The notes under the pieces are model-generated. The model ran no database searches and was not told the origin of the DNA. It worked only from the letters and a program-made list of their open reading frames with translations. From Mariniblastus sp. (lineage in GTDB: Bacteria; Planctomycetota; Planctomycetia; Pirellulales; Pirellulaceae), in NCBI GenBank assembly GCA_029251085.1, contig JAQXDZ010000046.1, positions 61,850 through 125,849 of the forward strand: 64,000 bases of DNA. Direction: 5' to 3'. A program made the position numbers and the translations under genes. Below are positions 8,199-17,452 of this stretch, piece after piece; the first letter of the stretch is position 1, and each line of letters begins with the position of its first letter.

Positions 8199-9842
8199 AT
8201 GCCAATTAGGGTATCCGTTTCTGTTTTCTTTTGCCTGCTTACTATCGCCTCATTTGGGTTAGCCGATGTGAGGGCGGACAAACGGCCAAACATTCTGTAC
8301 ATCATGTCTGATGATCATACCAGTCAAGCGGTTGGAGCTTATGGTGGTCGATTAGCTGTTCTTAATCCTACACCGACGATTGACCGACTCGCCCGCGAAG
8401 GGGTGATGTTCGAAAATGCATTCTGTACAAATTCAATTTGCTCGCCAAGTCGAGCTTGTGTTTTGACGGGGCAGTACAACCATGTAAATGGAGTGTACGA
8501 TCTTCGGGGGAAGGTTCCATCTGATCAACAGTACCTAGCTATTGAAATGAAAAAGGCTGGCTACCAGACAGCCATGATTGGTAAATGGCACTTGAAAATG
8601 GAACCCGGTGCCTTCGAGCATTATTGTGTGCTGCCGGGCCAAGGGAAATATTTTAATCCAGAGTTTCGAGTGCGGGGCGATCGAAAGTGGCCTAAGAACA
8701 CCATTAAATTTGATGGAATGCACTCGGTGGATGCGATCACCAATTTATCAATCTCTTGGTTAAAAGAGGGGTGGGATCGCGACCGACCGTTCTTTTTAAT
8801 GCATCACTACAAGTCTCCGCACGACTATTTTGAATATGCACCGCGGTATGAGTCTTACTTGGCTGATACCGAAATACCAGAGCCCGAAAATATGTGGAAG
8901 CGAGATCCGAAATTCGGTTCACTCGCGACTCGCGGTGATAATGATGAACTCATTCCTCATATTGGAACTTCCATTGGTAGAAGAAACCCGAGACGCAGTT
9001 ATGCTGCTGATTTTAAAATTGACCCGGCCCTGTCTGACGAGGAAGCAAAGCGCGCAGCCTACAACGTTTATCTCAAAGCTTATCTTCGTTGCGTGAAAGG
9101 TGTCGATGATAATCTAAAACGGCTGTTTGACTATCTTACCTCTGTCGGACAGCTGGATAACACGCTGATTATCTATACGGGAGACCAGGGATTCATGCTC
9201 GGTGAGCATGACTATCAAGACAAACGGTGGATGTACGAAGAGTCGCAGCGAATGCCATTTTTGGTTCGCTACCCGAAAACAATTCCACCTGGTATCAAGA
9301 CCGACGCGATCATTGAGAATGTTGATTTTGCACCAACTATGTTAGCGTTTGCTGGCGTCAAAACTCCGGAGTACATGCAAGGCGCGAGTTTTCGGAAAAT
9401 ATGTGAAACGGGTAGCGAAACGCCTGGTTGGAAGCAATCTGCGTATTACCGATATTGGATGCACATGGCACATCATGACAATCCAGGCCACGTTGGGCTT
9501 CGGACAAAAGACCACAAATTGATTTTCTATTACGGAGCCGGTTACGGAGCTACAGACGTTCGAACTCCGCCCGCGTGGGAGCTTTACGATCTCAAAAATG
9601 ATCCGGGCGAAAATGTGAATCAATATGACAATCCAAAATACGCGGCCATCGCAGAGAGCCTAAAACGACAGCTCGCTGAGAAGCGGACGCAGATTGGCGA
9701 CACCGGAGCTGATTATCCAGAGATTGAAGGAGTCATCCAGAAATTTTGGGATTTTGGTCCAACTGAAAAAGCTGAGTCAGCGGAAATTTCTAATCAATTC
9801 TTGCGTCATAGAACCAACGAATTGAAGCAAAAGAAAAAATAG
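8199..9842 (+). CDS. secreted type I sulfatase
   Basis: A 547-residue formylglycine-dependent sulfatase that hydrolyses a sulfate ester, probably on a polysaccharide. A signal peptide covers about residues 1-25. Metal-binding Asp residues appear in YIMSDDHTS, and the active-site motif is CSPSR at 81-85, where Cys81 would be converted to formylglycine. Downstream landmarks are TGDQGFMLGEH and RMPFLVRYP, which suggest the broad mucin-desulfating/heparan-type group; the substrate is not decidable. The longest frame starts at GTG 8187, but ATG 8199 has GGAG seven bases upstream and gives a cleaner signal peptide. No maturase or other sulfatase is adjacent. Confidence 0.92.
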   Translation: MPIRVSVSVFFCLLTIASFGLADVRADKRPNILYIMSDDHTSQAVGAYGGRLAVLNPTPTIDRLAREGVMFENAFCTNSICSPSRACVLTGQYNHVNGVYDLRGKVPSDQQYLAIEMKKAGYQTAMIGKWHLKMEPGAFEHYCVLPGQGKYFNPEFRVRGDRKWPKNTIKFDGMHSVDAITNLSISWLKEGWDRDRPFFLMHHYKSPHDYFEYAPRYESYLADTEIPEPENMWKRDPKFGSLATRGDNDELIPHIGTSIGRRNPRRSYAADFKIDPALSDEEAKRAAYNVYLKAYLRCVKGVDDNLKRLFDYLTSVGQLDNTLIIYTGDQGFMLGEHDYQDKRWMYEESQRMPFLVRYPKTIPPGIKTDAIIENVDFAPTMLAFAGVKTPEYMQGASFRKICETGSETPGWKQSAYYRYWMHMAHHDNPGHVGLRTKDHKLIFYYGAGYGATDVRTPPAWELYDLKNDPGENVNQYDNPKYAAIAESLKRQLAEKRTQIGDTGADYPEIEGVIQKFWDFGPTEKAESAEISNQFLRHRTNELKQKKK

Positions 9843-10060
9843 TAGCTTTCGTAAGAGGAGCCGATTAAGCGTGGTTCGTTCGATTAAATGGTTGAGGCGA
9901 GTTATTCGCACTCGGAAAGAAAGCTGGATTTTTGCACTCAACTACGCCGTTGTTAACTTCGGGAATCTGTAGAAGCTTTCGCGATTAAATCGTGTGCGCA
10001 ATTTTAGTCTCGATTCCGGTTTTGGGTATTTTTCCGTCTTTTGTTCATATCCGTTTGTCG

Positions 10061-13000
10061 ATGAAACGCATGTTGAGATTAAACTGTCCTCGCTGTAAAG
10101 CTGAATTCGCGGTCGCGAATCCATCGGTGGGGTCGTTTTGTCCGGTGTGTAATTTTTGTAACACACGGTTCGAGCTTTTTATCAGTCAAGATAAGAACGG
10201 CCAGTTTTATTCGGAAACCGGATACGTTTCAAATATCGAAGTAACCCAAATCCGGAATGCGGACAGTTCGGAAACGTCGCTAGAACTGGTTCCGATTGAG
10301 GATGCTCTGAAGCAGGTTGGCGATCCGGATTCAAACCCGACTGCGGAGGATGGATCATCTAACCCGTCGGCGGAAGAGTCTGAGTTAGATTTGACAATGG
10401 CGGCGGGGCACTCGGATGATACTTCGGCAAGTTCAGATATCCGTGAGCGTTCCGAACCCAAATCGATTAATTTTTCTCCCTTAACTCCGCCGGCTGGAGA
10501 AGAACCTGAATCTGCCGATGAATCAGCTAGTGCAGTGACAGACGGTTCTGAGTTAGATTTGACAATGGCGACGGGTCACTCGGATGATACGTCGGCAAGT
10601 TCAGGTGTCCGTGAACGCTCCGTATCCAAATCAATTGATTTTTCTCCCTTAACTCCGCCGGCGGTTGAGGGAGTTGAAGCTACCGATGGATCATCTGGTT
10701 CAGGCACAGGCGGACCCGAGTTAGATTTGACCGTTGCGACGGGTCAGTCGGATGATACGGCGGCCGGTTCCAAGATTCGTGAGCAACCCAAAGCAAAGCC
10801 AATTGATTTTTCTCCCTTGCCTCCTCGTATTGAAGAGCCTGTTGAATCTGCGACCGGATTTCCAGCTGAGATTGGACCTTATCAACTGATAGATTTGATA
10901 GGCGAAGGCGGGATGGGATCGATCTATCTTGCAAAACAAATATCGCTCGATCGAAAAGTAGCCCTAAAGGTTGTTAAATCACATCTCCTGAAAAATGAAT
11001 CGATGATGGTTCGATTCACACGAGAAGCATTCGCTGCGGCGCAGTTGATTCATCCTAATGTTGTACAGATCTATGACATGGGAAATGACCGTGGCAATTG
11101 TTACTTCAGCATGGAACTGGTAGAGGGGCAATCTCTACAAGATCGAATTAAGAATAATAAAAAACTGGATCCAGAGCAGGCCTCGAATTACGTTTTGCAA
11201 GCGGCACGCGGTTTGGAATGCGCCCACAATGCGGGGATGGTGCATCGCGATATCAAGCCAGCAAACCTGTTGGTAAATCAAGAAGGGCTCGTAAAAGTTG
11301 CTGATCTTGGATTGGTAAAGGTTCCTGAACGAGACGAGTCGGAGCTTGACGATGGAGATAGCAGTGCCCTGTCGTCCTCCAGGGAATTGACGCAATTCGG
11401 TAGTACCATTGGTACCCCCTATTACATGGCACCTGAGCAAGCAACCAGCTCAATGACCGTCGACTTACGTGCGGATGTTTATTCGTTGGGTTGTACGTTT
11501 TATGTGTTGCTTACAGGGCAACGGCCGTTTGATGGGAGAACGGTTATTGAAGTAGTTGCCAAACACACGTCCGCTCCCTTGGTGCCCCCAAGTCTGATCG
11601 TCGATCGAGTTCCTGAAGTGCTTTCCCAGATCATCGCCAAAATGATGGCGAAACTGCCTGAAGATCGTTATCAGAGTATGGGCGAGTTAATCGTTGAATT
11701 GGAAGATTATCTGGGAATCAGTTCAGCCGCGCAGTTTACGCCAGCCGAGGAAGATGCCCGATTGATGGAGACGTGCGCGGATGCTTACAATTTTTTTCCA
11801 CTGACACGCGTTCGCACGGTGGCTCCGCTGACGATTCTTGGGATGTCACTTTTTATTGCGTTTAACCTCGTATTCATTAGCTGGCAATGGGCGTCCGGCG
11901 TGTTGATCTTTCCGTTGGCCGGGTTTATCAGCTATCTCATCACCCAAGGCGTCAATGACAATACTGTTCTTTATCAGCTATGGCGCGAGTTATCCTATCG
12001 TAAGAAGGGGGTGGCTTTATTGAAGTGGAATTTTGCCGTCGTCTTGTGGGTAATTGCCGCACTACTGGCGGGAGTGTTTTTCCACTGGTTGGTGATGTCA
12101 ATCGCTGGAGTCATTGTTGGTGCTGGGATATATGTGTTCATTGATAAGCCCATTAAAAAGCACCGAAATCCATTGATTGCCAAATGCGAGCGATTAATGA
12201 AACGCATGCGCGTGATGGGAATGGATGAGTCAACACTTCAGATATTTGTGGCAAAGTATTCCGGAAACCATTGGGAAGAAATTTTTGAGCAGTTGTTCGA
12301 CTATGAAGCGAAGAGAAAAGTTCGGAATGAGCTGAGTAATACCGTCATGGGGCGTCACAAGCCTAAGTTCCGTCCCTGGGTAGATGTGATGATCGATGCG
12401 TTTAAACGCAAGATAGACGCGGGTGACGTCGCGCAGGATGAAGTGCTTCTCCAGCGCGTCGAACAGGCAGGATTGCTCGAAAAAGGAATCACATCTGGAG
12501 AAGCAAGAAAGCAAGCTTTCCAGATGGTCGACAAGGGCGCTGACTACCGGTCGAACATGTGGGGCAAACGGAACGACTCTAAAAATGCAGCGGTCCGTCG
12601 ACAGCAACACCTCGATAGAATCAACAATATGATGCGAGAGGCAAGGAGTGGCAAGCATCGACGTAGTTATACGCTTATTGGACGGTTAACACCCTGGTTA
12701 GATGGCTTTTGTGGATCGTTCTTTCGCGCTTTATTGGGTTCTTGTTTAGTGGTGATTTGTCTAATCTGGGCAAATCAAAACAATCTATTTCAGAACGCTC
12801 CCGATCCATTGACTGATGTCAATGTGAATGTTGTCGAACAACCTTTAAATGATGCCACGAGCTTAGACGGTGAGACGGTTCCGCTTGCAATTCCGCTTAT
12901 CGGAGTTTTGATAAACAGTTTCAATCCCTTAGTTGCGGGTTTGTTAATGATCGCGTCCTCCATTTTTGTTGGTTGGAGGGTGACCGCCTGCGTTTTACCA

Positions 13001-13138
13001 GGCTTGGTTGTGATTTTGTTTGGGCGGTACTGGAATCTTCCGGAATTGGTAAATCTTCCGAATTTTGATTTGAGCAGTATTTTGTTGGGCGGAACAATTT
13101 TCATTGGGGGGATTTTTCTCTCAAGATATATCAAGTAG
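10061..13138 (+). CDS. membrane Ser/Thr protein kinase with zinc-ribbon N-terminus and 56-residue repeats
   Basis: A 1025-residue Hanks-type kinase. The N-terminus is a zinc ribbon (CPRC, then CPVC). Residues about 107-265 hold three copies of a 56-residue acidic repeat. The kinase domain spans roughly 270-560: glycine loop GEGGMGSIYLA, lysine in VALKVV, catalytic HRDIKPANLL, DLG in place of DFG, and YMAPEQ. After it come hydrophobic segments (about 590-640 and 660-695), a 200-residue soluble region, and further membrane helices at the C-terminus. It should be a membrane-anchored signalling kinase; substrates are unknown. The frame extends upstream to GTG 9992, but ATG 10061 (or 10070) sits directly before the zinc ribbon. 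No clear ribosome site decides the start. Confidence 0.88.
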   Translation: MKRMLRLNCPRCKAEFAVANPSVGSFCPVCNFCNTRFELFISQDKNGQFYSETGYVSNIEVTQIRNADSSETSLELVPIEDALKQVGDPDSNPTAEDGSSNPSAEESELDLTMAAGHSDDTSASSDIRERSEPKSINFSPLTPPAGEEPESADESASAVTDGSELDLTMATGHSDDTSASSGVRERSVSKSIDFSPLTPPAVEGVEATDGSSGSGTGGPELDLTVATGQSDDTAAGSKIREQPKAKPIDFSPLPPRIEEPVESATGFPAEIGPYQLIDLIGEGGMGSIYLAKQISLDRKVALKVVKSHLLKNESMMVRFTREAFAAAQLIHPNVVQIYDMGNDRGNCYFSMELVEGQSLQDRIKNNKKLDPEQASNYVLQAARGLECAHNAGMVHRDIKPANLLVNQEGLVKVADLGLVKVPERDESELDDGDSSALSSSRELTQFGSTIGTPYYMAPEQATSSMTVDLRADVYSLGCTFYVLLTGQRPFDGRTVIEVVAKHTSAPLVPPSLIVDRVPEVLSQIIAKMMAKLPEDRYQSMGELIVELEDYLGISSAAQFTPAEEDARLMETCADAYNFFPLTRVRTVAPLTILGMSLFIAFNLVFISWQWASGVLIFPLAGFISYLITQGVNDNTVLYQLWRELSYRKKGVALLKWNFAVVLWVIAALLAGVFFHWLVMSIAGVIVGAGIYVFIDKPIKKHRNPLIAKCERLMKRMRVMGMDESTLQIFVAKYSGNHWEEIFEQLFDYEAKRKVRNELSNTVMGRHKPKFRPWVDVMIDAFKRKIDAGDVAQDEVLLQRVEQAGLLEKGITSGEARKQAFQMVDKGADYRSNMWGKRNDSKNAAVRRQQHLDRINNMMREARSGKHRRSYTLIGRLTPWLDGFCGSFFRALLGSCLVVICLIWANQNNLFQNAPDPLTDVNVNVVEQPLNDATSLDGETVPLAIPLIGVLINSFNPLVAGLLMIASSIFVGWRVTACVLPGLVVILFGRYWNLPELVNLPNFDLSSILLGGTIFIGGIFLSRYIK
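10379..10852 (+). repeat. in-frame 168-bp tandem repeat, about 2.8 copies
   Basis: Units begin at 10379, 10547 and 10715, an exact 168-base spacing that encodes 56 residues each time. Each unit starts (S/P)ELDLT, continues SDDT, and has an I(N/D)FSPL core. Copies one and two are closest; the third has diverged and loses similarity near 10852. The repeats lie in the acidic linker of the Ser/Thr kinase. Confidence 0.9.
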
Positions 13139-13209
13139 CTGGCTTTCTGAATTTTTCAGAGGATTGAAAAACGTCCTCCATCGAATTTTGCTTCAATCCA
13201 CTGAGCACT

Positions 13210-14619
13210 ATGCAATCGAAAATAACCGATATATTTATCAAGGATATCAGCCTTTTTTTTATACCGGTCCAAACAAGGGTTCCACTTAAATTTGGAAGTG
13301 AGACGCTGGATCACGTCACCTGTGCGCGAACTAAGATCACGGTTGAGGATCGTTCTGGAAATGTGGGTGTTGGATGGGGAGAGACGCCGCTTTCAGTCCA
13401 GTGGGTTTGGCCAAGTCAATCAGCTTACGCGGCTCGACATGAGGCCTTGGTAGAATTTTGCAAACGTCTAGCGAAAGCATTATTAGATTTTCAATGTTCA
13501 GGTCATCCGTTGGAAATTGGTCATGAATTCATTGAAAAACAGCTGCCACAAATTCGACAAACGTTTAATTTGGAACGTCAACAGGAGCCGATGCCCCAAC
13601 TTGCGGCGTTAGTTGCGACCAGCGTGTTTGATCAGGCGGTACACGACGCCTATGGAAACATACATGCAATAGACATCTACAAAACCTATGATTCAGAATT
13701 TATGAATCACGATCTAGAGTGGTTCTTTCAAAGTGATTCAGAGAACGACGATGCGTTCACTGCATTTAAGGGTCGTTACCCAAACGATTACTTGATTGCT
13801 GATCCCCCAAAGCGTATTCCCGTTTGGCATCTTGTTGGCGGCTTGGATCCGCTGGTAGAGGAAGATAAGACGGGCAATGAGCCAGTAGACGGATACCCAA
13901 TTGATCTCGTTAGCTGGATTGAGCGTGATGGACTTAAGTGTCTGAAGATCAAGCTTCGCGGTAATGATTCGGATTGGGATTACGACCGGTTGGTAAGAAT
14001 TGGAAACATTTCCCTGAAGCACAATGTAGAATCGCTCACCGCTGACTTTAATTGCACAGTGAGCGATCCTCAGTATGTAAATGACATACTGGACCGATTG
14101 GAGGTTGAACACAGCGAAATTTATCGTCGCCTGTTGTATGTCGAACAGCCCTTTCCTTACGATCTTGAGGCTCATCGGATTGATGTCACTTCAGTTTCTC
14201 AGCGGAAACCGTTGTTTCTTGATGAAAGTGCCCACGACTGGCGTTTTGTGCGACTTGGGAAATCATTGGGATGGTCTGGGGTGGCGCTCAAAACCTGCAA
14301 GACACAAACCGGTGCTTTGTTAAGCCTTTGCTGGGCAAAAGAAAACGGAATGCCCCTCATGGTACAAGACCTTACCAACCCGATGCTTGCCCAAATTCCT
14401 CATGTGAGGCTCGCGGCGCACGCCGGGACAATCATGGGTGTCGAGTCGAATGGAATGCAATTTTATCCAGAGGCCTCACTTCCAGAACAATTAATTCATC
14501 CAGGGATTTACCAGCGGCGAGACGGCGTTTTGGATCTTTCCACGATTGGCGAATCGGGGTTTGGGTACCGAGTCGATGAAATTGAGCGTATTTTGCCAGA
14601 GCCTGTTCAGTTCCTTTGA
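13210..14619 (+). CDS. enolase-superfamily (muconate-lactonizing/mandelate-racemase type) enzyme
   Basis: A 469-residue member of the enolase superfamily, which abstracts a proton alpha to a carboxylate with Mg2+. The barrel motifs are visible: KIK at 246-248 (Lys base pair), metal ligands Asp279 (ADFN), Glu312 (VEQP) and Asp338/Glu339 (LDES), and Lys361 in VALKTCKTQTG on the opposite side. This lysine arrangement fits the muconate-lactonizing/dipeptide-epimerase branch. At 469 residues it is about 100 longer than usual, the excess lying in residues 60-230. The gene begins 71 bases after the kinase gene, possibly cotranscribed. The substrate is unknown. Confidence 0.8.
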   Translation: MQSKITDIFIKDISLFFIPVQTRVPLKFGSETLDHVTCARTKITVEDRSGNVGVGWGETPLSVQWVWPSQSAYAARHEALVEFCKRLAKALLDFQCSGHPLEIGHEFIEKQLPQIRQTFNLERQQEPMPQLAALVATSVFDQAVHDAYGNIHAIDIYKTYDSEFMNHDLEWFFQSDSENDDAFTAFKGRYPNDYLIADPPKRIPVWHLVGGLDPLVEEDKTGNEPVDGYPIDLVSWIERDGLKCLKIKLRGNDSDWDYDRLVRIGNISLKHNVESLTADFNCTVSDPQYVNDILDRLEVEHSEIYRRLLYVEQPFPYDLEAHRIDVTSVSQRKPLFLDESAHDWRFVRLGKSLGWSGVALKTCKTQTGALLSLCWAKENGMPLMVQDLTNPMLAQIPHVRLAAHAGTIMGVESNGMQFYPEASLPEQLIHPGIYQRRDGVLDLSTIGESGFGYRVDEIERILPEPVQFL

Positions 14620-14924
14620 GTCAATTCAACCTCGAAGATAGTGGCTGGAGTAGTACTGACGGGCGTCCGAAAATTTATCCTTTGCGCAAAAATCTGCGCT
14701 GGTGAAGACGCTTTTTAAAGCTCATTGCAGGTTGGTAGCTTTGTGCTGAATTACTAATCCGTTCGATTTTATATAGCGAGTCAAATGGTAGGGTTTACTC
14801 AGCGTTTGTAGTGGATTGGGTATAAATTTACTTTCGGGATTGCCTGATAAATATTGTGGTATAATGACTTGTGTCATGGTGCCCTCCATTACTGCCTCGA
14901 AATGCATATTAGATCTGAGATGTC
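14620..14924. other. intergenic region, 305 bp
   Basis: It lies between the enolase-superfamily gene and an unknown gene. It is AT-rich toward its 3' half, as expected for a promoter. No gene or clear hairpin was seen. Confidence 0.45.
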
Positions 14925-15728
14925 ATGAAACTAATTGGATACGCTTTTGAATCTGGAAGGATCGATTTTCCGGAGGAGGATAATTCGTGGGCATTCGCGC
15001 TGATTAAATCCAGTATGAAGGAAAGTCAAAAAGACCAAATTCGGTTGGATCCCAGTCAAGCTCCAATTGAACTTCGGTCTGCGGTCAGCAATGGTGACGT
15101 CGCTCCGGTTTGGATGGAATCGATGGAGACCGTTTTGGGCACTGCCAACTCGATTTATTTACAACTAAAAGATGGTCTTTTACGTTTTAGGCGAGCCAAT
15201 CACGAGGCCGGGGCGAATCGGACTTTTATCACGCTTGGAACTCAGGACGAATTCGACGCCTTCGCAAAACAGAACTGGCAAAATCTTCGCTACTTCTTCG
15301 CGAGTCGGCGGATCGGGGCGTTCTGTTTTGATATGACCACGATGTTCACTTACAAAAATGACTTTGAGGAAAAAACAAAGCGGATTGAGCTCACAGCTAG
15401 ACTGGATTCTCCAGATCCAGAAGGCGAGCCGCAGTTCACTTTGGATTCCTCTGGCGCCAATGCCAGTGTCGAAGTGATTGAATGGAGAGGTACTGTCAAA
15501 GAAGGGGAGATTGGTCGTTACCACCCCGAGGGTGCTCACATTGAGATGAACGTCCGGCTCGTCAATCGGCCCTTTACTATTCTTCACGAGAATCGCGTTG
15601 AGTTTAACAATCACTCATACACATTCAGTGGCGATAAAATGAGAAAAGCGTTCGATCGCGTTTTGCGGAATCGCCAAACCGAAATTGAACAACGCAACGC
15701 GGATCAACAGAATTCAACTGATAGTTGA
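14925..15728 (+). CDS. hypothetical protein, 267 residues
   Basis: No family recognised. The protein is soluble, without a signal peptide or membrane helix, rich in charged residues and of mixed alpha/beta character, ending in a charged helix (residues 235-260). ATG 14925 opens with MKLIGYAFESGRIDF. Codon use looks like that of the neighbours and the frame is uninterrupted, so it is very likely a real gene. It stands alone, with 196 bases before and 215 bases after it to the convergent DUF1501 gene. Confidence 0.75.
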   Translation: MKLIGYAFESGRIDFPEEDNSWAFALIKSSMKESQKDQIRLDPSQAPIELRSAVSNGDVAPVWMESMETVLGTANSIYLQLKDGLLRFRRANHEAGANRTFITLGTQDEFDAFAKQNWQNLRYFFASRRIGAFCFDMTTMFTYKNDFEEKTKRIELTARLDSPDPEGEPQFTLDSSGANASVEVIEWRGTVKEGEIGRYHPEGAHIEMNVRLVNRPFTILHENRVEFNNHSYTFSGDKMRKAFDRVLRNRQTEIEQRNADQQNSTDS

Positions 15729-15943
15729 GATCAGGCAGCGTCTACCTTCTCAAGCCGCAATGTGGCTGGTGCTTTGCCACGTCAATTTTCCAATCGGAAT
15801 TCCGTGAACGTTTTTCGGAATCGCCCACTCGGCGTGAATTGCGACTGATTCACCAAGTCAGTTTCAATTTGCTTTGAGTTTGAAGATGGGATTCGCGTTC
15901 ATGCAGTCAATGGCTCCAAAGTGAGCTAGTTTCAAGGAGCCAA

Positions 15944-17419
15944 CTAGCTAAACAGAGCGTGAACTGGGTGCGCTTTTACAAGTTCTCTTGGTTGATTCAA
16001 GTGGTTCATGACCATCGTCTCGGGATTGATTCCAAAAGAATGATAGATTGAGGCGAGCAGTTCCCCCGGATGTACTGGGTCCTCAAGAGGCGCCGAAGCG
16101 GTTTTGTCTGATTTGCCATGAACATAGCCCCGTTTTGTGCCAGCGCCGGCAATTAAACCGGTGTAGCAATAAGGCCAATGGTCTCGACCGTCGTTGGAGT
16201 TGTCATTACCCGACGTGCTAACACCACGTTGAGGACTTCGGCCAAACTCTCCCACCACAACGACTAGGGTTTCATCGAGCATTCCACGTTGGTCGAGATC
16301 CTCGATTAGCCCGCTCACGCCGGCATCAAACATTGGAGCGGATTGGTTTTTCATTCTTTTGCTGAGGTCTTTGTGTTGGTCCCAGCTATGGTTGTCGCTG
16401 TTTGCAACCTTTGGCCAAATGACCTCAACTACGCGTGTTCCTGCCTCGACTAAACGTCGAGCCAATAAAAGACTGTCACCAAAGGTATTTCTCCCGTAAC
16501 TTTCTCGCGTGCTTTCTGATTCGTTACTCAATTGAAACGCATCCCGGGCGCGGCCGGAGACGACAAGGTCGAGTGCTTTTTGATAATGTTGATCAAGTTT
16601 AAATGATTCAACCGCTTTATCAATTTCGGGCATTTGCCCATTCACCAGATCTCGAAGCTTCGCTCGCCGCCGCAACCGAGTTGAAAAGACATCGGCTGGT
16701 AACTGAAGGTCATCGATTTTTATCCGGGTCATCTTTTTCATATCGAGATCGCTGCCGGTCGGATAAAGCGTGTAGGGATCAAACGCTTTCCCGAGAAATC
16801 CAGCAGCACCTCCTTTGCCGACGACATTACTTTCCTGAAGCGGTCGCGGCAGCATAACAAAAGGTAGCATGGGGACTTCGACTGGTTTCATTTTCACCAA
16901 ATGAGAGCCAAAATTTGGGAAATCCTTTGGAGACGGAGGCTCCAGTTGTCCGGAGGGACTGACCTTGTCGGTCGTGTAACCCGTCATCATCTGATAGATG
17001 GCAGCAGTATGGTTAAACAGGCCGACGGGCGTGTAGCTCATTGCCCGCATCATCGTAAACCGGTCGTTCAATTGAGATAGGCGAGGCAAATTTTCCGTAA
17101 ACTTAATCCCGGGAATCTTTGTCGAGATCGGTTTGAATACGCTCTTAACATTATCTGGTACGTTTTCTTTAGGGTCCCAGAGGTCGATATGACTTGGCCC
17201 TCCCTGAAGGTAAACCATGATAATACTTTTTGCCTTGTTCCAGCCTGCTCCCTGAACGCTAGTTGGCGAGATGGAGGCGTTGGCAGACTTAAGTTTAAGC
17301 ATGTTCCCAAGTGAAAGTCCAAGGACGGCACTTCCACCAACTCGCATGATATCGCGACGAGTGACCTTAAGTTGTGGATCGCAGAGATCTTTTGCGGCGT
17401 TGCCGACGATGCGAAACAT
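15944..17419 (-). CDS. Tat-exported DUF1501 protein
   Basis: A 491-residue DUF1501 protein, a family related to the alkaline-phosphatase/sulfatase fold and greatly expanded in planctomycetes. A twin-arginine signal is at 20-50 ([19 protein letters not shown]). Typical stretches are [44 protein letters not shown] and GRDHWPYC. It lies 33 bases downstream of the giant PSD1 protein, the classic planctomycete pair thought to be coexpressed. No enzymatic activity is established for the family. Confidence 0.93.
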   Translation of the reverse strand: MFRIVGNAAKDLCDPQLKVTRRDIMRVGGSAVLGLSLGNMLKLKSANASISPTSVQGAGWNKAKSIIMVYLQGGPSHIDLWDPKENVPDNVKSVFKPISTKIPGIKFTENLPRLSQLNDRFTMMRAMSYTPVGLFNHTAAIYQMMTGYTTDKVSPSGQLEPPSPKDFPNFGSHLVKMKPVEVPMLPFVMLPRPLQESNVVGKGGAAGFLGKAFDPYTLYPTGSDLDMKKMTRIKIDDLQLPADVFSTRLRRRAKLRDLVNGQMPEIDKAVESFKLDQHYQKALDLVVSGRARDAFQLSNESESTRESYGRNTFGDSLLLARRLVEAGTRVVEVIWPKVANSDNHSWDQHKDLSKRMKNQSAPMFDAGVSGLIEDLDQRGMLDETLVVVVGEFGRSPQRGVSTSGNDNSNDGRDHWPYCYTGLIAGAGTKRGYVHGKSDKTASAPLEDPVHPGELLASIYHSFGINPETMVMNHLNQPRELVKAHPVHALFS

Positions 17420-17452
17420 TGTATTCTCCGTGTAAGGATTAAGGTTGGCTGG

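Noticed and set aside
14722..14907. 62-codon minus-strand frame between two plus-strand genes
   Set aside because: No family resemblance, no operon context; it lies in an AT-rich promoter-like gap.
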